A DNA stretch of 64,000 nt from Bin5 sp965232575 (GTDB taxonomy: Bacteria > Chloroflexota > Anaerolineae > Caldilineales > Caldilineaceae): the NCBI GenBank assembly GCA_965232575.1, contig CBDDPZ010000008.1, positions 124,001-188,000 of the forward strand, given 5' to 3'. Made by a program: the position numbers and the translations under genes. Numbering within the stretch: the first letter of the stretch is position 1; every line of letters begins with the position of its first letter. The notes beneath the pieces are model-generated. The model was not told where the DNA came from and ran no database searches. It was given only the letters and a program-made list of their open reading frames with translations. Below are positions 34,126 through 43,660 of this stretch, piece after piece.

Positions 34126-37100
34126 TCATTTATCGGCCGCCTTAAGCTCAAATTCAGAGAGAACGACAGAGTCCATCCCATTCTCAGTAATGATTTTGGG
34201 CGCGCCCTCCAGGCTTGCGTCGTAGAGGCCGGCAATCAAACGAAGCGGACCGGGCTGCAGCGTCGCAGGCAGTCGGAGGCCAAAACTACTGGAGCCATCT
34301 GCCGAATTCAACTGCAGAATCGGGTCTGTTTGGGAAAGAATGCCGCCATCCTCGTTGATCAGGTGGACGAATATTTTCTCCCCACCGGTAAGTGTGGCCT
34401 GATCCTCTCTCCAGTCCATGTGTATGACCAGAATGCCGCCAGCGGTTATCGTTTCCGGGCTTAGCTGGGCTCTCTCCAGGGTAACGCCGTTTTCGAACAG
34501 TGCGCCTACCTTCCGCCAACGCTGGGGGTCGGGTCGAGCATAGAGGTGCACGGGGAAGATACCGACCTGCTCCTGCAAGACCATGCGAAAGCCCGCGGCC
34601 AGCGCGTTAGGAGCAATGCCTGTAGCATCCCAATTGGGAGCGGGCGCGACGGGCAGAATGATCCTGAATACGTTGCTTCGGATTTGGAAATCGACCGTCG
34701 CCGCCGCACCCTCGGCGTCATGGGGCTTGGGCGGGATCATGAACTGTTGGACATCGCCCTTATAGTAGTAGGAGAGGGTGGGGTCGGGGAAGTTCTCCGC
34801 AATCCGCACGTCATGCGCCGGCAGCCCGGCGCTCCAGCGTTCCAACGTCTCGGCCAGCGCCCGCCACCCCAATAACTTGCTGCCAGAATAGTGATTTTGC
34901 AGGCTGTAGACGTTGCCGACAAGAACAAGGAGCGCCAGCGCGGCAGCTGAAATCCGGCCGATCGGAATCCTTGCGAGAAAACTGGAGCGGTGGGCAGCCG
35001 AATCCGGCGCGCTGGATGCGCCCGCATCTCCGTCGACCCAGAAACTCCATCGCCAACCCAGATGCGTTTCAAGCCAGCCGCTCATTCTCGTCGCACTGAC
35101 ACTTATCAACAGCAAGAAAGGCGGCAGCGCCGCGGCCAGATAGCGTTCATCGTATATCGGCCGCTGCCTGGAGCTGATCCACGTCGCCAGAAGAGGGATG
35201 AACAGGTAGAGTAGCAGAAAGACAGTTGCGCTTGTCTGGCCGGGCAGGGCCTGCTGTTGATCTTCTGTGCCCGCTTCCGTCCCGCTACTGTCTTCGGCGC
35301 TGCCTTTGTTGCGCAGGCCGAGGGCGATTCCTGCGACGATTACAGACCCGGCCAGCAACGCTCCGACAAATCGCCAGATCGGATGCGGGACGGTTTCGCC
35401 CAAGGCAAAGACACCGAGAGAGCGCCACAGCATTGCCCCAAAGGCGGGGGAATCGCCGTTACCCCCGTAGCCGACAAGTGTCTGCCATGCGGTGACAAAC
35501 CACGGCGTGCATAGAGCAAGGGTCAACAGCTGCGCGAGACGCCAACGCATCAACAGCGCGCCATCGCCGGAACGCCACGATTCCAAAAATTGGCCGGCGC
35601 GGCGTTGGACGCGGCGCATCCAGATGTTGCGCAGCAGCAGGAAAAGGATAAAGAAGTTGTGCGCCAGAATGACGAATGCGGCGTAGTAATGAACCTGCAG
35701 AGCAACGGCCGCGCAGACGGCATAGGCTGCGGGAGCCGGCCAAAGCTTTGGCTGACGGACGACGCGCAGGGCGAGGACCGTGGCAGTTGCGGTCAGGGCC
35801 AGGCTCAGCGAGTACATGCGGGCATCCTGGCTGTGCCAGATCGCGTATGCGTTCACGGCCAAAAGCAGGCTGGCTGTCAGAACAGTCGGCGCGCCCAAGC
35901 GAAGCTGTTTGCCCAGATGGAAAATCAGTGGGATGGCCACCGTCCCTGCAAAGACGGGGATGAATCGCAACGCGAACTCATGGGTTCCGGCAACCTGGAG
36001 CCAGGCGTGCTGCAGAATGTAGCTTCCGACGGGGTGCGGCTCTCGCAACGCCAATGTTTGCGCCACGATTTGGCCAGGGGAGTTCAGGCTGAAGAAGAAG
36101 CCGAAGCTCTCGTCCCCCCGCAGTTCCCGAAAACCTAGGCGGAAGAGCCGCAGCACAAAGCCGAGCAGGATAACTGCCAGTAGGACGCCGCGCTGGAGAT
36201 TCTTGTCGGCCAGCGCGCGCTGGCCGTGCGCAGAAGATGCGCGCGGGCGAACGGCGGCGCGACGAGGCCGGCTTTTGAGATGGTCAAACGCATCGTGGGT
36301 GCGCCGCCAGGCGGTACGCGCCGCGGCCAGAAGTTGAAAGCGAAGGGCGATGAACAACCCGAGCCAGCCGATCCCACTGGTAGCGAGACCCCAGACTACG
36401 CTTCGGGGTCGATAGACGAGTTCGAGGGCGCCGGAACCCGCGGGAACGGGTATGGCGAGGAATGCCCGATGGGCGCGGGCCACCGGGAGAGAGTGTTCAC
36501 CTTGCCACCGGGCCTGCCAGCCGGGCAGCCACTTTTCGCTGAGGAAGAGGAGGCCGCGCTGTGCGCTCTCGATGCTGATTCGCAGATGCCCGGCGGCGAC
36601 GCGCTCAACCTGCAGGTCGGCCTGGCCGCCGTCGCCGAGAGACATGCGGCCGTCCTGCCAGGCGCGCCCCAGCGCTTCGGCATCGGCGGGGGCGATCAGG
36701 AGTTCGTCGCGGAAGTTGAAGGCGGGGTCGGCCAGCAGCGCAAGGGCTTCGCTGTCATTGACGGTGCGTGCGCTCTGCGTCCACCACAGTCGGGGGGTGA
36801 TTGACTCGAGCGCATGAAGATAGGTCGTCGAGCTTTGCGGCCGATTGAATTCAGCCAGTCGCTGGCTTGCGACGGGCAGTTCGTGTCTCCAGGTGAGGAC
36901 TGCGCCGGTTCCGGTCAGCTCCCACATTCGGTCAAGGGGAAAATCGGTGATGAGCGCGTTGTATTTGGCGTGGCGCAGGGGGCTTTTGCCGAGGACGTCC
37001 TCCCAACCGAGGAGCAGACCGCTGTTGCGCGACACTCGGTGCTCGTTGTAGACGCGCGGCGGGAGGGAATTGGAGCGCCCGGCCAGAGACTGGGACGCTT

Positions 37101-38766
37101 CGAGCACGGCCGCGGCCTCGAGGGGCGCCAGGCCTTCCCTGACCCTTGGACCGAAGGCGAGATTGGTAGCAAAGTTAACGATGAAGAGATCGACCAGCGC
37201 CAAGGGGATCAGCGCGATGAGGCGCGTGCGGGCGATCGGTTCGTCGGATATCCATTTGCCCCGCCCGAGTCGAGGTCCTCCCAGGATGGCGAAGGTGAAG
37301 GCGATGAGCAGTGCCTTAGCGCTGGGCCAGAGGAGGTCCGAGTCGGCAATATCGGCGCGGGCGGGAAGCTGCCGCCAGACCCAGAACAGTGTCAGGCCTA
37401 CGGCGACGGCGGCGGCAAATCCATAGGACAGCGTTCGCCTTTGGCGCGTGGACAGCGTGGGCAGTAGCGCCATTCCGTACCCGCTGAGGCCGCTCAGCGA
37501 GAAGGCAACCAGATAGATCGCCCGCTCCTGGCCTCGAAACAGTTCTCCGCCGGGCGTGAACCGATAGAAGAGGCTGAAGAGCGGTACTCTGCCGCCATAA
37601 GAAAGCAGGAGAGCGGCAAGCCCGCAGATCACGAAATAGAAAGCGGCGGCGCGCGCGTGGGGGTCGGCTCCCTGCAACGAAAAGTTGGATGAAAAGAGGG
37701 CGGCGACAGCGATAAAGGCCAGGCCAAGCGCAACCACGCCTACGTATTGCGGGGAATAGACGGTGAGCAGGCCGGGCAGCAGATACTGCAGGGTATCCCT
37801 GAACGGGAAGCCGCCGCTCGCCTGTTGGAATGTGAGGGAAGAGCGAACGGAGTGTTGCGCAAACTCATAGACCGGCCAAAGCTGAGCCAATGTCAGGAGG
37901 ACCAGAACCGTGACGTACGCGGTTACCATGCCCGCGTACAGCAGCGCTTTCTGGCCGACAGCCGTATAGACGTCCTTGCTGGCACGGCCGCTTACCCGCT
38001 GTCTACGCAGATCGCTGACGAACAGCATCAGCATCCAGCCGCCGACGGCGTAGGAGAGGAACAGAAACGTCTGGGGATGACCGCCGAAAAAGGCGATCGC
38101 CTGCACACCCGCCGCGGCCAGCCAGCGTTTCCATTGGGGGAACAGGCGGCAGAGAACGGCTGCGGCGCGCGGTTGCGTTCCCGCCACCGGCGCTGGATTC
38201 GGAGCCCCCGTTCCCGCGTCATTCGTTCCCGGCAGAAGCAGAAGAAGGATGGCGGGCAGCCAGACGGCGACGCGCAGGATCCCGAGCTGCACCGGGACAT
38301 AGCCGGTGAGGTAGCCGGAGAATCCGAATATGGCGCCGGCGATGAATCCGGCCATTTTCCTCCCGGTCAAACGACGGACCAGCAAGTAGGTGAAGAGGCA
38401 GGCAAGAAATATATGGAAGGCAGCCTCAGCCTGTAGCCAGTAGAGCCTTCCCGCAGGGCTGCGGTCGAAGCTTGTGAGGAGGAGCAATGCATTGCTGACA
38501 GGGTAGAACACGGCGGATTGCGCGTCGGCGAGGAAGGGGTGGCCGGCGAAGGTGTGCGGGTCCCACAGGGGCAGCCTCAGTTCCAGGATGGCGGACTGTT
38601 GAAAGAGGCTGAAGGGCAGAAAGTGGCGGGTGAAATCGCTGTCGGGGAAGGCGGTCAAGCCCAGTAGATGCGGCGCGAAGAAGAGGAGGACAAACGCGCC
38701 GTAGGCCAGGGCGACAGGAAAGGCCCCGCGCACGGGTCTGGAGATGCAGTAACGGTCCCGTTTCAC
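34126..38766 (-). CDS. Giant membrane protein: YfhO-like domain fused to a GT39-type glycosyltransferase
   Basis: This 1546-residue polytopic protein has two GT-C-like halves. Residues 1 to about 845 resemble YfhO-family membrane proteins (FPDSDFTRHFLPFSLFQQS near the N terminus; FHIFLACLFTYLLVRRLTG; lumenal ending FLSEKWLPGWQARW). After a basic linker (SRPRRAAVRPRASSAHGQRA) a second half starts at about 880. It carries the acidic GT39/ArnT-type motif FRELRGDESFGFFFSL, then REPHPVGSYILQHAWL and NAYAIWHSQDARMYSLSLAL. The end (about 1390-1546) is a soluble beta-rich domain. It probably uses lipid-linked sugars at the membrane surface. It ends 2 bp before tmk begins on the same strand. Confidence 0.85.
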   Translation of the reverse strand: MKRDRYCISRPVRGAFPVALAYGAFVLLFFAPHLLGLTAFPDSDFTRHFLPFSLFQQSAILELRLPLWDPHTFAGHPFLADAQSAVFYPVSNALLLLTSFDRSPAGRLYWLQAEAAFHIFLACLFTYLLVRRLTGRKMAGFIAGAIFGFSGYLTGYVPVQLGILRVAVWLPAILLLLLPGTNDAGTGAPNPAPVAGTQPRAAAVLCRLFPQWKRWLAAAGVQAIAFFGGHPQTFLFLSYAVGGWMLMLFVSDLRRQRVSGRASKDVYTAVGQKALLYAGMVTAYVTVLVLLTLAQLWPVYEFAQHSVRSSLTFQQASGGFPFRDTLQYLLPGLLTVYSPQYVGVVALGLAFIAVAALFSSNFSLQGADPHARAAAFYFVICGLAALLLSYGGRVPLFSLFYRFTPGGELFRGQERAIYLVAFSLSGLSGYGMALLPTLSTRQRRTLSYGFAAAVAVGLTLFWVWRQLPARADIADSDLLWPSAKALLIAFTFAILGGPRLGRGKWISDEPIARTRLIALIPLALVDLFIVNFATNLAFGPRVREGLAPLEAAAVLEASQSLAGRSNSLPPRVYNEHRVSRNSGLLLGWEDVLGKSPLRHAKYNALITDFPLDRMWELTGTGAVLTWRHELPVASQRLAEFNRPQSSTTYLHALESITPRLWWTQSARTVNDSEALALLADPAFNFRDELLIAPADAEALGRAWQDGRMSLGDGGQADLQVERVAAGHLRISIESAQRGLLFLSEKWLPGWQARWQGEHSLPVARAHRAFLAIPVPAGSGALELVYRPRSVVWGLATSGIGWLGLFIALRFQLLAAARTAWRRTHDAFDHLKSRPRRAAVRPRASSAHGQRALADKNLQRGVLLAVILLGFVLRLFRLGFRELRGDESFGFFFSLNSPGQIVAQTLALREPHPVGSYILQHAWLQVAGTHEFALRFIPVFAGTVAIPLIFHLGKQLRLGAPTVLTASLLLAVNAYAIWHSQDARMYSLSLALTATATVLALRVVRQPKLWPAPAAYAVCAAVALQVHYYAAFVILAHNFFILFLLLRNIWMRRVQRRAGQFLESWRSGDGALLMRWRLAQLLTLALCTPWFVTAWQTLVGYGGNGDSPAFGAMLWRSLGVFALGETVPHPIWRFVGALLAGSVIVAGIALGLRNKGSAEDSSGTEAGTEDQQQALPGQTSATVFLLLYLFIPLLATWISSRQRPIYDERYLAAALPPFLLLISVSATRMSGWLETHLGWRWSFWVDGDAGASSAPDSAAHRSSFLARIPIGRISAAALALLVLVGNVYSLQNHYSGSKLLGWRALAETLERWSAGLPAHDVRIAENFPDPTLSYYYKGDVQQFMIPPKPHDAEGAAATVDFQIRSNVFRIILPVAPAPNWDATGIAPNALAAGFRMVLQEQVGIFPVHLYARPDPQRWRKVGALFENGVTLERAQLSPETITAGGILVIHMDWREDQATLTGGEKIFVHLINEDGGILSQTDPILQLNSADGSSSFGLRLPATLQPGPLRLIAGLYDASLEGAPKIITENGMDSVVLSEFELKAADK

Positions 38767-38768
38767 TT

Positions 38769-39395
38769 TCAGCGCTTGAGCGCGAGGGCGGGCAGTTTGC
38801 GCTGCACTGCGCAGACGACGTCGTGATGGACTTCATCGCGTGGGCGGCCGGCGTCGATGACGGCCCAGCGTTCGGGCTGCTGCGCGATCAGGTGGCGGTA
38901 GCCGGCTTCTACCCGACTGTAAAAGGTCATTTCTTGCACCTCCAGTCGGTTCCGGTAGTCCGCCAGCTTGCGTTTGATCCCTTCCTCAGGGGGCAAATCC
39001 AGGTAAACCGTCAAATCAGGGTACAACCCGCCGGTGGCGTATGCGATCAGGCGCTGCAGCTCGGCGATGTCCTGCTGATGGCCGTAGCCCTGGTAGGCGA
39101 GGGTGCTGTCGGCGAAGCGGTCGCAGAGGACGGTCTTGCCGGCGGCGAGGGCAGGGCGGATGACCTCAGTGACGATCTGGGCGCGGGCGGCGTTGAAGAG
39201 CAGGGTTTCGGCGCGGGCGTGCATCTCGGTGTGGGCGAGATCGAGCAGGAGCTGGCGGATGCCGTCGCCGATGCGGGTGCCTCCGGGTTCGCGGGTGGTG
39301 AGCACGGCGCGGCCGGCGGCGAGCAGGTGGTCGGCGAGCAGGTGGATCTGGGTGGTCTTGCCGCTGCCGTCGGAGCCTTCGAAGGTTACAAACAT
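38769..39395 (-). CDS. tmk: Thymidylate kinase
   Basis: This 208-residue enzyme phosphorylates dTMP to dTDP. The P-loop is FVTFEGSDGSGKTTQ at the N terminus, the TMP-binding DR motif is LCDRFADSTLAYQGYG and TTREPGGTRIGDGIRQLL is the family signature. The lid segment is KRKLADYRNRLE. It lies between the R3H-domain ATPase and the giant membrane protein, all on the minus strand with short gaps, suggesting one operon. Confidence 0.95.
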   Translation of the reverse strand: MFVTFEGSDGSGKTTQIHLLADHLLAAGRAVLTTREPGGTRIGDGIRQLLLDLAHTEMHARAETLLFNAARAQIVTEVIRPALAAGKTVLCDRFADSTLAYQGYGHQQDIAELQRLIAYATGGLYPDLTVYLDLPPEEGIKRKLADYRNRLEVQEMTFYSRVEAGYRHLIAQQPERWAVIDAGRPRDEVHHDVVCAVQRKLPALALKR

Positions 39396-39425
39396 TGTTC
39401 AGGTATATTGACTTGGCGCCGGCGC

Positions 39426-41045
39426 TCAGGACGGGCTGAAGATGCGCACGCAGCGGTGGGGTTCACGGCCGTAGCTGTGGCTGATGAGGTTGGCGGTGCG
39501 GGCCAGCTGGTGTTGCTGGCTGCGGATGGAGGCCGCCTGGGGGCTGAGCTCGACGGACTTTTCACCTTTAAGGAGGCGCTGAATCGCGTGCTGCGTTTCA
39601 CGCATGGCGGAGTCGAAGACGAGGTCGGGGTCGTCGCGGCGCAGCTGGAAGACGTCGAGCAGGTAGTGCTCCATCTGGGTGACGGTGTTGCTGCGGAGGA
39701 CGTAGACGGGCACGTTCCGGCGTTCGGCGTCGGCGATGGGCTGGGGTTTCTGGCGGAAGTAGTTCTTCAAGGTCATGACGATATCGGCGTCACGCAGCTC
39801 CTTGACGACCTCGACCGGGACTTTGAGATTCTGGGCGGCGGTGCGCAGGCGGTTCTGGCCGATGCCGTAGGGGAATACGCGCACGGGTTTCGGTTTGCCT
39901 TCGCCGTTGGGTTGGAGGGCGCCGTCGGCGATATTTTGCGCGAGCTGGGCGGCGCGTTCCCCGCCGCGTTTGCCGCGCTGACGGCGGCGGCCGCCGCCGG
40001 TTTCGGGGTCCTGGTGGCTCCGGCCGATGCGGCCGGGCCTTTCCTGGCCCTCGGCGGATTCGATGTGGACGTGATTGCCGCTGTCGACGTAGCGGATTTC
40101 GGGAGAGAGGGTCCAGCCGCGCAGGAGTGAGTCGACGGCCTCGGCGACCTTGTGGTGGACGATCATGCGCTGGCGTTCCTGGATCTCGATGAGGACGTCG
40201 AAGGTGGGCGGGGCCTTGCGTTCGAGAACGGTTTTCTGGGTGCCGCGGCGGCGGGCTTCCTCGTCGGACAGGGTGACGGTATCGATGCCGCCGACCAGGT
40301 CGGAGAGGGTCGGATTCATGAGCAGGTTTTCGAGGGTATTGCCGTGGGCGGTGCCAATGAGCTGGACGCCGCGTTCGGCGATGGTGCGGGCGGCGACGGC
40401 TTCGAGCTCGCGGCCGATTTCGTCGATGATGATGGCCTCGGGCATGTGGTTTTCGACGGCTTCGATCATGACCTCGTGCTGCAGGGTGGGCGTTGCGACC
40501 TGCATGCGGCGGGCGCGGCCGATGGACGGGTGGGGGATGTCGCCGTCGCCGGCGATCTCGTTGCTGGTGTCGACGATCACCACTCTCTGTTTGTCGCTGA
40601 GAACGCGCGAGGCTTCGCGCAGGAGGGTGGTCTTGCCGACGCCGGGACGGCCGAGAAGAAGGAGGCTGCTGCCGCTGGTGATGATGTCCTGGATGATGTC
40701 GATGACGCCGTAGACGGCGCGGCCGACGCGGCAGGTGAGGCCGATGACGGCGCCCTTGCGGTTGCGGATGGCGGAGATGCGGTGGAGGGTGCGTTCGATG
40801 CCGGCGCGGTTGTCGGCGCCGAAGTCGCCGATGTTGTCGATGACGTGCTGCAGGTCGTCGCGGGTGATTTCCTCGGGGCTGAGGCAGACTTCGCCGTCGG
40901 GGAAGCGCGCTTCGGGCAGACGGCCGAGGTCCATGACGATTTCGATGAGATCGCTGGCGCGGCCGATCTTCTGCAGGGAGGCGCGGATGCGTTCCGGGAG
41001 GACGGCCAGGAGGAGATCGAGGTCATCTGCGATGCGTAGGGTCAT
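39426..41045 (-). CDS. R3H domain-containing AAA ATPase (SpoIIIAA/Ycf45-like)
   Basis: This 539-residue protein has an AAA module near residues 130-300: Walker A LLLGRPGVGKTTLLREASR, Walker B AIIIDEIGRELEA, and QLIGTAHGNTLENLLMNPTL. This group is related to SpoIIIAA and plastid Ycf45. The C terminus (about residues 480-530) carries an R3H-like single-stranded nucleic-acid-binding segment, RTANLISHSYGREPHRCVRI. A basic Gly/Arg-rich linker (GGGRRRQRGKRGG) lies between. The role is probably in nucleic-acid handling; it is not experimentally defined for bacteria of this kind. Confidence 0.9.
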   Translation of the reverse strand: MTLRIADDLDLLLAVLPERIRASLQKIGRASDLIEIVMDLGRLPEARFPDGEVCLSPEEITRDDLQHVIDNIGDFGADNRAGIERTLHRISAIRNRKGAVIGLTCRVGRAVYGVIDIIQDIITSGSSLLLLGRPGVGKTTLLREASRVLSDKQRVVIVDTSNEIAGDGDIPHPSIGRARRMQVATPTLQHEVMIEAVENHMPEAIIIDEIGRELEAVAARTIAERGVQLIGTAHGNTLENLLMNPTLSDLVGGIDTVTLSDEEARRRGTQKTVLERKAPPTFDVLIEIQERQRMIVHHKVAEAVDSLLRGWTLSPEIRYVDSGNHVHIESAEGQERPGRIGRSHQDPETGGGRRRQRGKRGGERAAQLAQNIADGALQPNGEGKPKPVRVFPYGIGQNRLRTAAQNLKVPVEVVKELRDADIVMTLKNYFRQKPQPIADAERRNVPVYVLRSNTVTQMEHYLLDVFQLRRDDPDLVFDSAMRETQHAIQRLLKGEKSVELSPQAASIRSQQHQLARTANLISHSYGREPHRCVRIFSPS

Positions 41046-41119
41046 TGGCTGGTTTTGAGTTTTCCGTTTCTGGTTTTTAGTGGCCCCTGTTTGGCGGGGC
41101 CGTTCGCTGTTACTGTTCG

Positions 41120-42358
41120 CTACGAATCACGGTTCGAGATGGTGTCAGGACCTCCCGCGGCGGCCTTGCCCGCGGTGAGGCGGGAAGGCGCCGTGCGATG
41201 GCGCGGAGGAGGCCGATGGCGGCGCCCTGTTTGATTGTCGCCAAGTATCCGAAAGATGGAGTCGGCGCAATCAAATTTGGGCATGGCGAGCGAGCCGGGC
41301 ACGGCCTCGCGCACGGCTTCGAGGGCGGGCATGCGGTGGTCGTCGGAGCGGCGCTGCCACTGCAGGATGTTGCGCGCCATGATCATTCTGTCGGTGAAGG
41401 GCGCGAAGCCGTAGTCGCCCAAGAGCGCGTTGATGCCGGTCTGGTCGGCGCGCACGCCGATGTAGGCGCGGCGGACCAAGGGCGCTTCTTCGATGCGCTG
41501 CAGGGCGAAGTCGAGCAGCAGGCGGGCATCGTGCGTGTCGGGATCGTTGGTGTCGACCCAGAGGCGGATCCAGGCGCCGCTTTTGCCCCACAGTATCTGC
41601 ACGCAGCCAGCGAGCCCGGGGCCGCGGTCGTCGTCGAGCGCATAGCCGGACATGTGGACCTGGTGCGGGTTGGAGAGGATGGGCGGGATGCGGTCCTCTT
41701 CGGGGTGATCGGTGGCGAGGCCGGTCTCCAACTGCTGGATGGGCAGGGGGGTTATGCGCTGGTAGAGTTTCTCGAGTTCGGGCGCGTCGGCGGGCTGCTG
41801 CGGCCGCAGGTTGGCATCGGACGGGGCCCGGGGCGCGCTGTCCAGACGCCAGACGGTGACCTGGGCGAGGGGCGCGAAGCCGGCCTGTCTGAAGGTATTG
41901 ACGAGGAGCGGCTGATCGGGCAGGTCGCTGAAGAGACGGCAGACGTTCTGGCGGAAGATATGTTGGGCGCTGTAGGTCAGCAGTTTTTGCCAGATGGCCG
42001 GATGGCCGCGATGGGCGTCGAGGGCGGGGGAGAGCAGGGTCACGTCGGCTTCGCGGGTGTGGGGGCGGATGCGCAGCTGGATGAGTCCTTCGCGGGCGAG
42101 GCCGTTTTCTTCCTGGCGCAAAACGTAGGTGAAGGAGCTGTGGCGGTACCAGGGAAAGCAGGAGCGGAGTGCGGTTCGCACAGGCGAAACTGATTGCAGC
42201 AGGGTGCGATCGATCTGGAGGGGCGTAGAAACGTTGCGCAAACGCTGCAGAAGCAGGGCATCGCCTAGATGGAAAGGGCGAAACGACAAATGGGCGTTCT
42301 CCTGAACGGTTAACGGCAAGTCTGGGGGTATTGTACTTGATTGTTGCGGGAGCGGCAA
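41120..42358 (-). CDS. GNAT-like acetyltransferase family protein
   Basis: This protein of up to 412 residues looks like two GNAT-like halves. The first contains LSFRPFHLGDALLLQRLRN and ADVTLLSPALDAHRGHPAIW. The second has ANLRPQQPADAPELEKLYQR and VRRAYIGVRADQTGINALLG, then DYGFAPFTDRMIMARNI. The acetyl-CoA loop is not strongly conserved, so catalysis is uncertain. The last 50 residues are low-complexity and basic. The start may be later than 42358. Similar proteins occur in Chloroflexota; the function is unknown. Confidence 0.75.
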   Translation of the reverse strand: MPLPQQSSTIPPDLPLTVQENAHLSFRPFHLGDALLLQRLRNVSTPLQIDRTLLQSVSPVRTALRSCFPWYRHSSFTYVLRQEENGLAREGLIQLRIRPHTREADVTLLSPALDAHRGHPAIWQKLLTYSAQHIFRQNVCRLFSDLPDQPLLVNTFRQAGFAPLAQVTVWRLDSAPRAPSDANLRPQQPADAPELEKLYQRITPLPIQQLETGLATDHPEEDRIPPILSNPHQVHMSGYALDDDRGPGLAGCVQILWGKSGAWIRLWVDTNDPDTHDARLLLDFALQRIEEAPLVRRAYIGVRADQTGINALLGDYGFAPFTDRMIMARNILQWQRRSDDHRMPALEAVREAVPGSLAMPKFDCADSIFRILGDNQTGRRHRPPPRHRTAPSRLTAGKAAAGGPDTISNRDS

Positions 42359-42458
42359 ACGGCAGCGAATCCGGGGATAGGGACGCCGCTCGTATGCCGA
42401 GGGTTGCTGAAACGAAGCATTCGGTTATTGGCGGGACAGTTGTATAAAAGTTGTCGGG

Positions 42459-42481
42459 CGGTTGTCTGAACTGTGATTGCG
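42459..42481 (+). repeat. Dispersed TGTCTGAACTGTGATT repeat
   Basis: GGTTGTCTGAACTGTGATTG, a short copy of the repeat family also seen at 43337, 44278 and, inverted, 62579. Confidence 0.6.
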
Positions 42482-42554
42482 GCAGTAGAAGCCCAGGGCA
42501 GCCGCATCGCATTGGGACCGGGGTAGTTGGGAGCAGTTGGGAGCGCGGCGCGAC

Positions 42555-43218
42555 TCAGGCGGGCAGGAGGGCGGACGGGTCGTCCGGGGAGATGGGCTGG
42601 GCGCCAAGGGCGATGAGATGGGCGTTGTGGGAGGAGGGAAGGGTGTAGACCGGTTTGGCGGCGGCGAGGGCCTGCCGGCAGAGCGTTTCGGTTTTGCCGC
42701 CCTGCGCGGCGTGGAGGATGAGGATGCGGTGGGCGAGGGCGGCGACGCAGGCGTTGCGGCGGGTGGCGGAGGCGGCGGTGGGACGGCGGAGGCTGTCGGG
42801 GAAGGTGGAGAGGAGCAGGAGGCGGCCGGCGGCGAGGGGATCGCGCCAGGGGCGAGGGATGCGCATATTGGCGAGGCCGCGGGCAGGGCAGATTATGACG
42901 GCATGGCGACGGAGGCGCGGCATGGCCGGTCTGGTGTGCGGTCTGGCGCAGGAAGAGTTCGAGGAACTCTTTTTCGATGGGGGATTGGAAGCCGCCGATG
43001 AGGGTGGTGAGGTGGGCGCGCAGGGCGCGGGCGAGGTCGTAGCTTTTGAGGATGAGGTCGCCGGGGCATTGGACTGAGCAGAAGAGGGCAACGCGTTTGC
43101 GGTCGAGGAGAGCGGGGTCGCCGATCAGGGAGATGGCGGATCTTCCTGTGGGGTCGGCGCAGGGGCGGAGGGAAGAGGGCGCGGCCGGCGAACCGGACTC
43201 ATATCGTGTGATCTGCAA
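42555..43218 (-). pseudogene. DprA/SLOG-related Rossmann-fold protein, one frameshift
   Basis: Two frames on the minus strand join into a protein of about 220 residues. The first reads DPALLDRKRVALFCSVQCPG and LARALRAHLTTLIGGFQSPI. After a shift at about 42920 the second reads RHAVIICPARGLANMRIP, RRNACVAALAHRILILHAAQ and QALAAAKPVYTLPS. The order and spacing resemble the SMF/DprA Rossmann domain (the RN..I..L...vlV segment and the final VPG-like turn). DprA loads RecA on incoming DNA, but relatives have other roles and this is a short divergent version. As given the frame is broken. Confidence 0.65.
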
Positions 43219-43254
43219 AGGAAAGGTCCTGGCTCAGGGTAGGGCGGCTATATT

Positions 43255-43563
43255 ATGCCGGCCCAATTCGGGTCGCTCAGGGCAGCCGCAGCGGTTTGGA
43301 CTCCAGGCTCCGTTGACATTGCGGGCAGGCCGGAGGGTTGTCTGAACTGTGATTTCTGGGATTCAGGGGATTATAGAATACTGCTAAGAGGGCGTCAAGA
43401 TCCAGACGTGTATTTTGGAGACGGGGCCTGGGATCATCTTAGTGCAGCCGTCGTCACTGAGGTCCAACTGTTCCAGAAAGGCGGCTTGGCGCGGGCATAT
43501 ACGCTGTTCGGAGAGGAGTTGACACAGATTCTGGAGGAGTTCAATCTGGCGCTGGCGGCGTGA
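43255..43563 (+). CDS. Short remnant of unknown gene with conserved C-terminal end
   Basis: The open frame spans 102 codons, but its first 45 overlap a dispersed repeat and are unlikely to be native. The remainder (RQDPDVYFGDGAWDHLSAAV, then AYTLFGEELTQILEEFNLAL) looks like the end of a larger protein. The ending resembles C termini of some restriction or helicase subunits, but that is a weak impression. The last 51 bp of it are part of a 128-bp direct repeat copied at 47249. Confidence 0.35.
   Translation: MPAQFGSLRAAAAVWTPGSVDIAGRPEGCLNCDFWDSGDYRILLRGRQDPDVYFGDGAWDHLSAAVVTEVQLFQKGGLARAYTLFGEELTQILEEFNLALAA
43337..43377 (+). repeat. Dispersed TGTCTGAACTGTGATT repeat, longest copy
   Basis: GGTTGTCTGAACTGTGATTT followed by CTGGGATTCAGGGGATTATAG. 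This has the periodic GGATT pattern typical of this repeat class. Confidence 0.65.
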
Positions 43564-43640
43564 ACCGCCTGTTGTTGGTGTCAATTTTTGTCAAGACAAA
43601 TCTTGACAACCTTTGTCAATCGCTGCAATAATTTGAAAAA
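43513..43640 (+). repeat. 128-bp direct repeat, copy 1
   Basis: Identical to 47249-47376 except for one base (C at 43597, T in the other copy). It covers the 3' end of the preceding remnant gene and the promoter/operator of the Doc module. The copies are 3736 bp apart, start to start. Confidence 0.95.
43588..43632 (+). promoter_or_regulatory. Promoter with operator palindromes for the RHH-Doc module
   Basis: TTGACA (43603-43608) and AATAAT (43627-43632) at 18 bp make a good sigma70 promoter. Two overlapping perfect inverted repeats cover the -35 region: TTGTCAAGA-N4-TCTTGACAA (43588-43609) and TTGACAA-CCT-TTGTCAA (43603-43619). The three TTGTCAA half-sites suit cooperative binding by the ribbon-helix-helix antitoxin encoded just downstream. 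Confidence 0.7.
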
Positions 43641-43660
43641 ATATATAAGGAGGATATGTG

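Noticed and set aside
43588..43632. Possible CRISPR-like repeats because of repeated TTGTCAA units
   Set aside because: Only three 7-bp half-sites occur, arranged as palindromes over a promoter; there are no spacers.
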